In this document: in pieces, positions 16,212 to 23,966 of the stretch
How positions within the stretch are numbered: position 1 is the first letter of the stretch
Layout of the letters: every line of letters starts with the position of its first letter
Source: Rhodoluna sp.
GTDB lineage: Bacteria > Actinomycetota > Actinomycetes > Actinomycetales > Microbacteriaceae
DNA: 62,767 nucleotides
Direction of reading: 5' to 3'
Assembly: GCF_024639375.1 (NCBI RefSeq)
Contig: NZ_JAHEIM010000012.1
Location: 1-62,767 of the forward strand
Notes under the pieces: model-generated
Told to the model about the DNA's origin: nothing
Database searches by the model: none
What the model saw: only the letters and a program-made list of their open reading frames with translations
Program-made: the position numbers and the translations under genes

Positions 16212-16868
16212 ATGTATGCACGCCAAGTGCTTGTTGTAGAAGACGAGTCATTGCTGCGCGACTTGATTGCAAAGATGCTCGAGTCAGCCGGCTTTCAAGT
16301 GACCACCGCAGCAAACGCAGCAGATGCGAAGCGAGCCTTTGAAGCGGTTGACCCAGACGCGGCCGTGATCGATGTTGAACTCGGCGCTGGCCCAAATGGT
16401 TTTGACTTCGCAGCCGCAGTGCACGAAGTGGCCCCGGATGTTGGCCTCGTGTTCCTCACCAATTTGCCGGACCCTCGTTTTGTTGGCCGACACTCAGACG
16501 ACCTGCCAAAGCACGTTGCTTATTTGCGCAAGTCGAAGTTGGTTGACGCCAAAGATTTGGTGAACGCAATCGAGGCAGTGCTGCGCGATTCTGTCACCAA
16601 AGAATTCCGCCACGATCAAGACCCAAACCGCCCACTTGCCGAATTGTCGCGCAAACAAATCGCGGTGTTGCAACTATTGGCGGCCGGTTATTCAAACTCG
16701 CAGATTGCCGAGAAGCGTTCAACCACCGTGCGTGCGGTTGAGGGCATTGTGAGCCGCACTTTTGCCGCGTTGGATGTTGACCCGCAGGCAGCCGGCAATG
16801 CACGCGTTGAAGCGGCATCAAAGTTCTTGCAGGCTTCGGGCAAGGCCATGCAGCTCGCTGATGACTAA
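16212..16868 (+). CDS. Response regulator with LuxR-type DNA-binding domain
   Basis: A 218-residue two-domain regulator. The receiver domain has the acidic pair E10/D11 in VVEDES, the phospho-accepting D54 in AAVIDVELGAG and the conserved Lys in AYLRKSK. The C-terminal HTH (LSRKQIAVLQLLAAGYSNSQIAEK, then TVRAVEGIVSR) is of the NarL/FixJ type. Phosphorylation by the sensor kinase encoded next is expected to control DNA binding. ATG 16212 follows GGGGATAAAA. The stop overlaps the kinase start by 8 bp, so the pair is translationally coupled. Confidence 0.93.
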   Translation: MYARQVLVVEDESLLRDLIAKMLESAGFQVTTAANAADAKRAFEAVDPDAAVIDVELGAGPNGFDFAAAVHEVAPDVGLVFLTNLPDPRFVGRHSDDLPKHVAYLRKSKLVDAKDLVNAIEAVLRDSVTKEFRHDQDPNRPLAELSRKQIAVLQLLAAGYSNSQIAEKRSTTVRAVEGIVSRTFAALDVDPQAAGNARVEAASKFLQASGKAMQLADD

Positions 16869-18606
16869 ACGGGCGATTACTCCGCGCACCAGTCTCTCAG
16901 CGGCAATCGATAATGCCGCCGGGCCGATTGCGGTTAGCAATCGCGTTCTAATTCAGTTTGCTTTTCCTTCGATCACCGGTTTGATTGCGCTCAATCTGAA
17001 TCGCTTCATTCAAAACCCAACCGCCTGGTTTGCAATTTCGCTTTCGGCCTACATAGCCACGGTGATTCCACTTCTGATTTTTAGATCAACAATCGCACCA
17101 ACCCAAAATCGCACAAGAATGCGCTTGCGCACATCAATTGCGTTTCTTATCGCGGGTCTAATTCGCGGCTTTGTTGTTTTCGTGGTTGGAACCCAACTTG
17201 GTGTGATTCCCGCAGAGGAGCTTCTGCTTCGACTTCTAAATGCACCCCTGTTTGTTTATGGGGCCGTGGCCACCTTTGCTATCTTCAACGCATCGCGATT
17301 GCGACACCTTGACACGCTTCAAAAGCTTGAAATTGAGAAAGCTACTTTGGATGAGTTGCGTGGCGGAATTCGCGAGCGCATCAAAATGCAAAAGCTTGAG
17401 CTGCTTCAGCGAATTCAAACCGTATTGAAGCCAGCCATTGAAGATGTGTCGAAGCAAATCAGCAAGAAGTCGAAGGGCGTGGATGTTTCTTCGAAGTTGC
17501 AAAATATTGTTGAAACCGTGGTGCGCCCACTCAGCCACGATGTTGGTTTGACTGATGAATTTGAAGCTGAAGTAAAGGTCGCGGCAAAGCGCGCGGTTGG
17601 TGCCGGCTTCAAGCAGAACTGGCCTGGCAGCCTCTCGGTTGGTCAAATGATTGTGGCGCCCTACATCACCTTTGCAACCGCATCGGTAGCGCTTGGCTTT
17701 CTCGCGGTGATGGCGCCTAACCACATTGCATTAGCTGGCTTTATTTCTCTTGCAGTGGTCTACCTAGGATTTGAGGCGATCAGCCGATTGCTGGTTCGCG
17801 TGTGGCTGCCCGCCTTTTTCGCATTCATCACTGCCACCATTGCTGCAACGATTCCGCCCGTTATTGCGGTGAACCTGATGTCGTTTGCGCTCACCCCGGT
17901 GCCATTTGGCGGGTCCATCCAATTTGTAATGTTTAGTTGGATCATTACCTGGATTTCTTTTTACATGCAGTTCTTGCGCACGCAACGTGCAGCCGCCGAA
18001 GCCGAGATGACTTCGGCTATTGCTGAGTTGGCAATTCTCAACTCTCAGTTGCGACAAGCTGCTTGGATGAATCGACGCAAGTTGGCGGCTATTTTGCACG
18101 GTTCTGTTCAGTCGGCGCTTTATGCCGCCGCCATTAAGTTGGCCAAGGCCGACAAGCCAACTAAGAAAGAAATCAAGGCCATTCAAGAAGATATCTCGGC
18201 TTCAGTTAGAAAGCTAGAACAGGCCGATGGTGGCGAATCGCTATCCGAGGTAATTGAACAAATTCAACAGGTGTGGGCAGGTGCCGTAAACATCACTGTG
18301 TCGCCAATTAGCAACGAATTGAAAATTACCTTTGAAAAGCACCCAATTGCGGCGTCTTGTGTAGCCGAAGTAATTCGCGAAGCGGTGAGTAATTCCGCCA
18401 AGCACGGCAAGGCCAACAACATTCAGATCTCGGTGCGCGAGAACGAAGCAGGGCTAATTGCAGTTGAAGTTTCGAACGATGGCAAGCCGGTAGCCGTGGA
18501 CTGCAAGCCTGGCTACGGTAGCTCGATTTTTGATGAGGTTGCGTTTAGCTGGTCGTTGAAAACTCAAGGGCCACTGACTGTGTTGGTCGCTTCAATCGCA
18601 ATCTAA
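16861..18606 (+). CDS. Membrane sensor histidine kinase, partner of the preceding regulator
   Basis: A 581-residue protein from ATG 16861 (the in-frame ORF continues back to 16762 inside the regulator; rejected because the ATG gives a tidy 8-bp overlap). Hydrophobic segments occur in two groups: about residues 27-118 (with a further span around 123-142) and about 265-375. They are separated by about 120 residues of charged helix. The phospho-acceptor-like His is in AAILHGSVQSAL. The ATPase N box reads VIREAVSNSAKHGKA and the G box GYGSSIFDE is short and divergent. The two membrane groups with a helical domain between them are unusual. The signal is unknown. Confidence 0.82.
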   Translation: MTKRAITPRTSLSAAIDNAAGPIAVSNRVLIQFAFPSITGLIALNLNRFIQNPTAWFAISLSAYIATVIPLLIFRSTIAPTQNRTRMRLRTSIAFLIAGLIRGFVVFVVGTQLGVIPAEELLLRLLNAPLFVYGAVATFAIFNASRLRHLDTLQKLEIEKATLDELRGGIRERIKMQKLELLQRIQTVLKPAIEDVSKQISKKSKGVDVSSKLQNIVETVVRPLSHDVGLTDEFEAEVKVAAKRAVGAGFKQNWPGSLSVGQMIVAPYITFATASVALGFLAVMAPNHIALAGFISLAVVYLGFEAISRLLVRVWLPAFFAFITATIAATIPPVIAVNLMSFALTPVPFGGSIQFVMFSWIITWISFYMQFLRTQRAAAEAEMTSAIAELAILNSQLRQAAWMNRRKLAAILHGSVQSALYAAAIKLAKADKPTKKEIKAIQEDISASVRKLEQADGGESLSEVIEQIQQVWAGAVNITVSPISNELKITFEKHPIAASCVAEVIREAVSNSAKHGKANNIQISVRENEAGLIAVEVSNDGKPVAVDCKPGYGSSIFDEVAFSWSLKTQGPLTVLVASIAI

Positions 18607-18638
18607 AAAATTGTCTAGCCAAAACGGCGAACTTCGGA

Positions 18639-18644
18639 TAACCT
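18639..18644 (+). promoter_or_regulatory. Candidate -10 element (TAACCT) for DEAD-box helicase gene
   Basis: This is the only TAnnnT hexamer of the local type upstream of the structured leader. It predicts a start near 18651 and a leader of about 130 nt. No convincing -35 box is seen. Confidence 0.35.
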
Positions 18645-18680
18645 TAGAAAGTTACGAAATCGTGACAGTAGTCGTTTGCG

Positions 18681-18780
18681 GATTTTCCTCCAAATAAGTG
18701 GGTCTAGCGCTGTTCGACTAGCCAGCGCTCATCAGCTACTCCCTGCTGAGCCCCACTCATAACTGAATTAAAGGAAAATC
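18681..18780 (+). promoter_or_regulatory. Structured 5' leader of DEAD-box helicase (three-way junction, buried ribosome site)
   Basis: GATTTTCCT (18681-18689) is perfectly complementary to AGGAAAATC (18772-18780), which contains the ribosome-binding site. Inside this 9-bp helix, GTGGG/CCCAC (18698-18702 with 18752-18756) closes a three-way junction. Its arms are AGCGCTG/CAGCGCT (18706-18712 with 18723-18729) and TCAGC/GCTGA (18732-18736 with 18745-18749). All stems are perfect Watson-Crick. I infer a translational on/off switch, possibly temperature-dependent or opened by the helicase itself. Confidence 0.6.
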
Positions 18781-18783
18781 ATC

Positions 18784-21087
18784 ATGCCAAATTTTGGTCA
18801 ATCAAACGCGCGCTCGTCAAAGGGCGCTCCTAAATCAGCAGGTAAGGGCCGTGCTCCAGCAGCCGGCAAAGGTCGCCCAGCGACCGGCAAAGCTGCAGGC
18901 TCAAACTTCAAAACTCGTGAAGATGGGAAAAGTCGCGACAGCGATTTTTCTAGAGGCGGCGCAGCTCGATCTTCCGGCCGCGCGCCTCAGCGCAGCTTCA
19001 GCGATGCACCTAGCCGTGCTCCACGCGAGCGTGGCGCATTCTTCGAAGATCGCCCAAAGCGCACCTACGGTGCAACCGAATCTTCAAGTCGCGACGCTAA
19101 CCTAGGCCGACCAAACCGCGAAGGTGGTCGTGACTGGTATCCAAAGACTGGCGATGCACGTTCAACCGAGCGCAAGCCTCGCTACAACTCAGACGACCGC
19201 GCTGCTCGCGATTCACGCCCTTCATATGGTGACCGTGATTCACGTCCGGCACGCGACTCACGCCCGTCTTATGGTGACCGTGATTCACGTCCAGCTCGTG
19301 ACTCACGTCCAAGCTACGGCGACCGCGATGCACGCCCAGCTTATGGTCGTGGCGACTCACGCCCAGCACGAGATGACCGTCCGTCATACGGCGATCGCCC
19401 AGCACGTGACGACCGCCCACGTCGTGACTCAGACCGCGCACCTCGCACATTCGGCGGTGGCTTCGGCGACCGCAACCGTGCGGAGCGCCCAAGCTATGGT
19501 CGCGATGACAAGACTCGTTTCGAAGAGCGCACTGCAAAGCGTGGTTGGTCTGAAGACCGTGGCCGCGAAGAGCGCAACCCAAACCGTCCAGACCGCGCAG
19601 CACGCGATGACTCACGCGAGTCAACCTTTCGTGGTGCACGTGACTCGAACCCAAACAAGAAGGCTTTCTTCGAAGACAAGGTTCTTGAGCGTCTAGACGT
19701 TGAGCAGTCAGAGGTAATCACCGAAGACTCATTCGAGACCATGGGTCTGCACCCGAAGGTTCTTATTGCACTTACCGGAATGGGCGCAGAGACTCCGTTC
19801 CCAATTCAGGCAAGCACAATTCCTGCAGCTATCTCTGGCCGCGATGTTCTTGGCCGTGGCAAGACCGGTTCGGGCAAGACCATTGCCTTCACCGTTCCTC
19901 TTGTTACCAAGTTGATCGCTGCTGGTTCAGTGCCTCGCAAGCCGGGCAAGCCACGCGCGCTGATTCTTGCGCCAACCCGTGAACTTGCAGACCAGATTGA
20001 CCGCACTGTAAACGGCATTGCCCGTGCGGTTGGTTTCTACACAACTTGTATCTACGGTGGTGTTCCTCAGCGCAAGCAAGAAAACGCAATGAGCCGTGGC
20101 GTAGACATCGTGGTGGCAACACCTGGTCGTCTAGAAGACCTAATGTCTCAGCGCATCATCGACCTAAGCGAAGTTGAAACTTTGGTTGTTGACGAAGCTG
20201 ACCACATGTGTGACCTTGGCTTCATCGAAGGCGTGCGCCGCATCATGCGCGCAGCCGGCGACAGCCAGAAGCTTTTGTTCTCGGCAACACTTGACCGCGA
20301 GGTTGACGCGTTGGTTAAGGAATTCCTTCCGGACCCTTACGTATACGAAGTGCCAAACGAAGAGAACGACACCGCAAACATCACTCACCGAGTTTTGACG
20401 GTGGACCAAGAAGACCGTTCGGCTGTATTGCTTCGCCTGGTTCAGGGTGAAGGCAAGTCGATCATCTTTACTCGCACCAAGATGACCGCTGAGCGTCTAA
20501 GCGAGAGCTTGACGCAGGCTGGCGTGCCAGCGGCTCGTTTGCACGGTGACCTAAACCAGAACCAGCGCAACCGAAACCTAGAGCGTTTCACTAAGGGTGC
20601 CTGCCGCGTTTTGGTGGCTACGGATGTTGCCGCCCGCGGTATTCACGTTGATGATGTTGCCTTGGTTATCCAGGTAGATCCACCAGAGGAATACAAGACT
20701 TACTTGCACCGCTCAGGCCGCACCGGCCGTGCTGGCAAGGAGGGAACAGTGATTACTCTGATTCCTCGCAACCGTCGTCGTCGCATGGAAGACCTATTGG
20801 GTCGTGCCGAGCGCGATGGCTTGTTTAGCGAAGTTCGCCCAAGCTCTGAATTGCTAGTTGACCTAGCCGGCCCTATTGCTGCTGCACCAGCGCCAGAAGT
20901 TCTTGACTTCGGTGACTCACGCGGTGGCTCAGGTGGCGGTGGCCGTGGTCGTGGTGACCGTGATGGTCGTGGCGGCGGTGGCCGTGGTGGTTCACGCGGT
21001 GGCAACTACGGTGGCTCAGGCAAGGGGCGTTGGTCAGACAAGCCGTCTGGCGACAAGCGCCCACGCGCGCGCAAATTCGAAGGCTAA
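18784..21087 (+). CDS. DEAD-box ATP-dependent RNA helicase with long disordered arms
   Basis: A 767-residue helicase. Residues 1 to about 300 are low-complexity Arg/Asp/Ser/Gly, including tandem 15-residue units built on SRPSYGDRD and SRPARD (about 141-210). The core has a Q motif (FETMG...FPIQ), motif I GKTGSGKT (about 357-364), DEAD (470-473), SAT (500-502), and HRSGRTGRAG. The tail from about 713 is RGG-rich. It remodels structured RNA, in ribosome assembly or mRNA decay, typically at low temperature. ATG 18784 has AAAGGAAAA 8 nt upstream, buried in the leader fold. The RG-rich arms are the kind that drive RNA condensates. Confidence 0.93.
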   Translation: MPNFGQSNARSSKGAPKSAGKGRAPAAGKGRPATGKAAGSNFKTREDGKSRDSDFSRGGAARSSGRAPQRSFSDAPSRAPRERGAFFEDRPKRTYGATESSSRDANLGRPNREGGRDWYPKTGDARSTERKPRYNSDDRAARDSRPSYGDRDSRPARDSRPSYGDRDSRPARDSRPSYGDRDARPAYGRGDSRPARDDRPSYGDRPARDDRPRRDSDRAPRTFGGGFGDRNRAERPSYGRDDKTRFEERTAKRGWSEDRGREERNPNRPDRAARDDSRESTFRGARDSNPNKKAFFEDKVLERLDVEQSEVITEDSFETMGLHPKVLIALTGMGAETPFPIQASTIPAAISGRDVLGRGKTGSGKTIAFTVPLVTKLIAAGSVPRKPGKPRALILAPTRELADQIDRTVNGIARAVGFYTTCIYGGVPQRKQENAMSRGVDIVVATPGRLEDLMSQRIIDLSEVETLVVDEADHMCDLGFIEGVRRIMRAAGDSQKLLFSATLDREVDALVKEFLPDPYVYEVPNEENDTANITHRVLTVDQEDRSAVLLRLVQGEGKSIIFTRTKMTAERLSESLTQAGVPAARLHGDLNQNQRNRNLERFTKGACRVLVATDVAARGIHVDDVALVIQVDPPEEYKTYLHRSGRTGRAGKEGTVITLIPRNRRRRMEDLLGRAERDGLFSEVRPSSELLVDLAGPIAAAPAPEVLDFGDSRGGSGGGGRGRGDRDGRGGGGRGGSRGGNYGGSGKGRWSDKPSGDKRPRARKFEG
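19204..19413 (+). repeat. Tandem 45-bp coding repeats in helicase N-terminus
   Basis: Three near-identical 45-bp units encode the 15-residue period SRPSYGDRDSRPARD, followed by degenerating copies (AYGRGDSRPARDDRPSYGDRPARDD). Synonymous differences between units (CGT/CGC, TCA) show they are not brand new. Confidence 0.85.
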
Positions 21088-21108
21088 TTTCGTAAAATCG
21101 AAAGTCGT

Positions 21109-21156
21109 TCACCCCTCGTCAATCTCTGCAAGTTAGAGTTTGGCGAGGGGTGATTT
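21109..21156 (+). terminator. Hairpin after helicase gene overlapping the DUF1800 ribosome site
   Basis: A perfect 10-bp stem TCACCCCTCG (21109-21118)/CGAGGGGTGA (21144-21153) is followed by TTTCGTTT. The 3' arm contains GAGGGG, the only ribosome-site candidate for the TTG at 21160. A TAGAGT hexamer (21134-21139) sits in the loop. Confidence 0.6.
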
Positions 21157-21159
21157 CGT

Positions 21160-22623
21160 TTGGCTGTCATAAATGACGTGCGTGCGCGCACGACCCTAGC
21201 CAAGCTCACCTATGGCTATAACCCAACCGATGTTGCCACTATTAAGGCGATCGGTTTGGAGGAATGGCTCAAAGATCAACTGACCCCGACCAAGGTTGAA
21301 ACCAGCGAATACTTGCAAGACATTTCAATGTTTCGTTCGCAAACAATGTCACTTCCGCAGATCTATCAAGATCGACTTTTCAAGGGCAAGCCAAGCCTGC
21401 TTTCAAATGAACTTGCGCACCTAACTCTGATTCGTCGCATCTATTCTTCGCGTCAAGTTTTTGAAATGTTGGTCGAGCTTTTCAGCGACTACGTGCCTGT
21501 TCCGCTTTTGGCAAAGAAATCGCTGGTTCGAGTTGATTACGACAACACCGTAATTCGTGCAAACGTGCTCGGATATTTTCCTAACCTTTTGGCCGCGGCC
21601 ACTTACCACCCGGCCATGCTTGATTACCTAAACGGCGACACCAACACCGCGCAGCATCCGAATGAAAATTATGGTCGTGAATTTCTAGAGCTATTCACGC
21701 TAACCCCGGGTGCGGGCTACACCGAAGATGATGTCAAGGGTGCTTCAAAAATGTTCTCGGGTATCTTTTGGGATGTTGCAACTGACACTCACCACGTGCG
21801 ACTAAGCCAGCACTACTTTGGTCAGATTAAAGTTTTTGGCTACACCGATAAAAACAAGGCAACCACGAGCGAAAATGCGGTGAAGTTGCGCATCAAGCGA
21901 TTCATCAAAAACATTGCACTGCGCCCCGAAACTGCAAATGCATTCAGCATTCGCATGGCCCGCAGATTTGTTGCCGATGTGCCACCAAACTCGCTAATCA
22001 AAAAGATGAGCGCCGAATACTTGCGCACCAAAGGGCACATCCCGAGTGTTTTCAAAGTGATGGCACTGAGCACAGAGTTTGCGGCAGCCAAGCCAACCAA
22101 GGTGAAGCGCCCGATGGAACACCTGGCCTCGACCGTGCGTGCTCTAAACGTTTCACTAGCGAACCCGGTGCCACAGCCGAATATAGAAGTGGTCAAGGAT
22201 TACGCCAAGGGTTCACCTATGCCGCCGGTGCTGACTGCACTAACCACTCAGGGGCACGCGCCTTTTGACTGGCCTTTTCCTAATGGCTACCCAGACATCG
22301 GTGAGCCTTGGACCACGCTTTCTAGCCAGGTGCAGCGTTGGAATTTCTCGACCAAGATTGCTCAGGGCAGAATGGCGAATGCTTTTGCCGACCCAAATTA
22401 TGCAACCCTGTTAAGCCCAACCAGCACAACGCCAAATGAAATTGTCACCGACTTGGCAGTGCATCTTTATGGTGCAGATTTACCAACTGCCGAAAAGACC
22501 AAGGTGTTGGCAATCGTAAATCAAAGCGTTCGCAATAACGGCGACCAAGCTAAATACATTTCAAATGTTGCGGCAACCGCAGCGGCACTTTTGCTTTCAA
22601 AACCAGATTGGAATTTGCGATGA
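21160..22623 (+). CDS. DUF1800 family protein
   Basis: A 487-residue protein of the DUF1800 family, recognised from the N-terminal helix with LAKLTYGYNP, the HPAMLDYLNGDTNTA-like segment (residues about 149-163), ENYGREFLELFTLTPGAGYTEDDVKGASKMFSG (about 170-202) and the PPNSLIKKM/FKVMALSTEF region. The function of the family is unknown; it nearly always sits beside a DUF1501 gene, as here. No signal peptide is evident at this start. TTG 21160 has GAGGGG upstream, and its TGA overlaps the DUF1501 ATG (ATGA). The two products are probably made in equal amounts. Confidence 0.88.
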   Translation: MAVINDVRARTTLAKLTYGYNPTDVATIKAIGLEEWLKDQLTPTKVETSEYLQDISMFRSQTMSLPQIYQDRLFKGKPSLLSNELAHLTLIRRIYSSRQVFEMLVELFSDYVPVPLLAKKSLVRVDYDNTVIRANVLGYFPNLLAAATYHPAMLDYLNGDTNTAQHPNENYGREFLELFTLTPGAGYTEDDVKGASKMFSGIFWDVATDTHHVRLSQHYFGQIKVFGYTDKNKATTSENAVKLRIKRFIKNIALRPETANAFSIRMARRFVADVPPNSLIKKMSAEYLRTKGHIPSVFKVMALSTEFAAAKPTKVKRPMEHLASTVRALNVSLANPVPQPNIEVVKDYAKGSPMPPVLTALTTQGHAPFDWPFPNGYPDIGEPWTTLSSQVQRWNFSTKIAQGRMANAFADPNYATLLSPTSTTPNEIVTDLAVHLYGADLPTAEKTKVLAIVNQSVRNNGDQAKYISNVAATAAALLLSKPDWNLR

Positions 22624-23891
22624 GTCACGACGAAGCAAATTGCGGTTGCGAAGAATTTCAGGAACTCACTCGCGGGGTTAGTCGTCGTGGATTTCTTGGG
22701 GGAGTGCTTGCACTTGGCGGTGGCTTGGCGATTGCTGTTGAACCAGGCTTCGATTACGCACTTGCAGCGCCCGGTCAAAACGCAGCCGATGTAATCATCA
22801 TGGTTTCAATGCGCGGCGGAATGGATGGCCTGATGGCTGTTCCGGTTTTGGGCGACCCGCTGTTGCAGCAAAGCCGACCGATCACAGCAGTTGCCGACAG
22901 CGAAAATCTAAATCTTGATAACCACTTCGGTTTGCACAAAAATCTTTCGGGTTTCAAAACCATGTTTGACAATCAAGAACTTGCCATCGTTCACGCGGTT
23001 GGCACACCAACTGGCACACGCAGTCACTTTGACGATCAACTTGCCATCGAGCTTGCCGCCTACAACAATCCAGACACCACCACCGGATGGCAGACTCGCT
23101 ATCTGAGCGCCATTGGCAGCACTGAAGTGCTTACCGGTTTCTCGGCATCGCAAAATAAGCCGGCTGCCTTCCGCGGCGCAAACCAGGCTGCATCATTTGA
23201 AGACCTAAGCCAAGTGACCATCACCAGCGTGGGCAACGACCGGGCAAGTTATCTTGAGCTGCTAAAGCAGATGCACAAAAACAGCGATCACCAATGGGCC
23301 AAGGCTGGGCTTTCTTCAATTGACGCGTCTGAAAAACTGCGTTCGGTTTCACAAACCTCGAGCGTCACTTATCCAGACACCGCACTCGGTCGTCGATTCA
23401 AACTTTTGGCAACCCTGCTGCACTCGGGCACACCAATCAAAACCGCAAATATTGATTTTGGTGGTGACCTTGATGTGCACAGCGAGGCTGGCATCGCTTC
23501 GGGCACCATGGCCAACAACTTCAAGAACCTGAATGACTCGGTAATGGCTCTGAAGCAAGACCTTGGCTCGCTGTGGAACTCGGTGACCATCGTGACCGTG
23601 ACCGAGTTTGGCCGTCGCCTGCAAGAAAACGCATCCGCGGGCCTCGACCATGGCTGGGGCTCGGCCATGTTCGTAATGGGTGGCGGAGTAAAGGGTGGAA
23701 AGATCGTGGCCAACTGGCCGGGTCTATCCCCAGAGAATTTGCACAACGGAGACCTGGCCGTGACCCTGGACTACCGCCACGTGATGGCCGATGTGCTGCG
23801 CTATCGAGGCAACCTATCTTCAACCGAGATCAATTCAATTTTCCCTGGGTTCCAATTTCAAGATCTCGGATTGGCCCGCCAGGTCAGTTAG
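22620..23891 (+). CDS. DUF1501 family protein with Tat signal
   Basis: A 423-residue DUF1501 (alkaline-phosphatase-fold-like) protein. The N-terminus has a twin-arginine motif in SRRGFLGG followed by a hydrophobic stretch and an A-x-A-like site near GFDYALAAPG, so it should be exported folded by Tat. Core stretches are SMRGGMDGLMAVPVLGDP, FGLHKNL, AIVHAVGTPTGTRSHFDDQLAIE, and TEFGRRLQENASAGLDHGWG with likely metal-binding Asp/His. The molecular function is not established. ATG 22620 overlapping the DUF1800 stop is preferred over TTG 22608. Confidence 0.88.
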   Translation: MSHDEANCGCEEFQELTRGVSRRGFLGGVLALGGGLAIAVEPGFDYALAAPGQNAADVIIMVSMRGGMDGLMAVPVLGDPLLQQSRPITAVADSENLNLDNHFGLHKNLSGFKTMFDNQELAIVHAVGTPTGTRSHFDDQLAIELAAYNNPDTTTGWQTRYLSAIGSTEVLTGFSASQNKPAAFRGANQAASFEDLSQVTITSVGNDRASYLELLKQMHKNSDHQWAKAGLSSIDASEKLRSVSQTSSVTYPDTALGRRFKLLATLLHSGTPIKTANIDFGGDLDVHSEAGIASGTMANNFKNLNDSVMALKQDLGSLWNSVTIVTVTEFGRRLQENASAGLDHGWGSAMFVMGGGVKGGKIVANWPGLSPENLHNGDLAVTLDYRHVMADVLRYRGNLSSTEINSIFPGFQFQDLGLARQVS

Positions 23892-23953
23892 TCGGCCGGC
23901 AAGCGAAGCTGCCACATTTCGCAACCGAATTCGACCCAAGCCCTGCCATTGTC

Positions 23954-23959
23954 TAGGCT
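23954..23959 (+). promoter_or_regulatory. Probable -10 element (TAGGCT), leaderless metB
   Basis: The hexamer lies 7 nt before ATG 23967, with no ribosome site between them. Confidence 0.55.
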
Positions 23960-23966
23960 TTAACGC

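Noticed and set aside
19097-19696. Long opposite- and other-frame ORFs across the helicase repeat region
   Set aside because: They are shadows created by the Arg/Asp/Ser-rich repeats; no ribosome sites or family matches.
22608-22619. TTG start for the DUF1501 gene
   Set aside because: ATG 22620 overlaps the DUF1800 stop as ATGA, a common coupling pattern, and keeps a normal Tat n-region.
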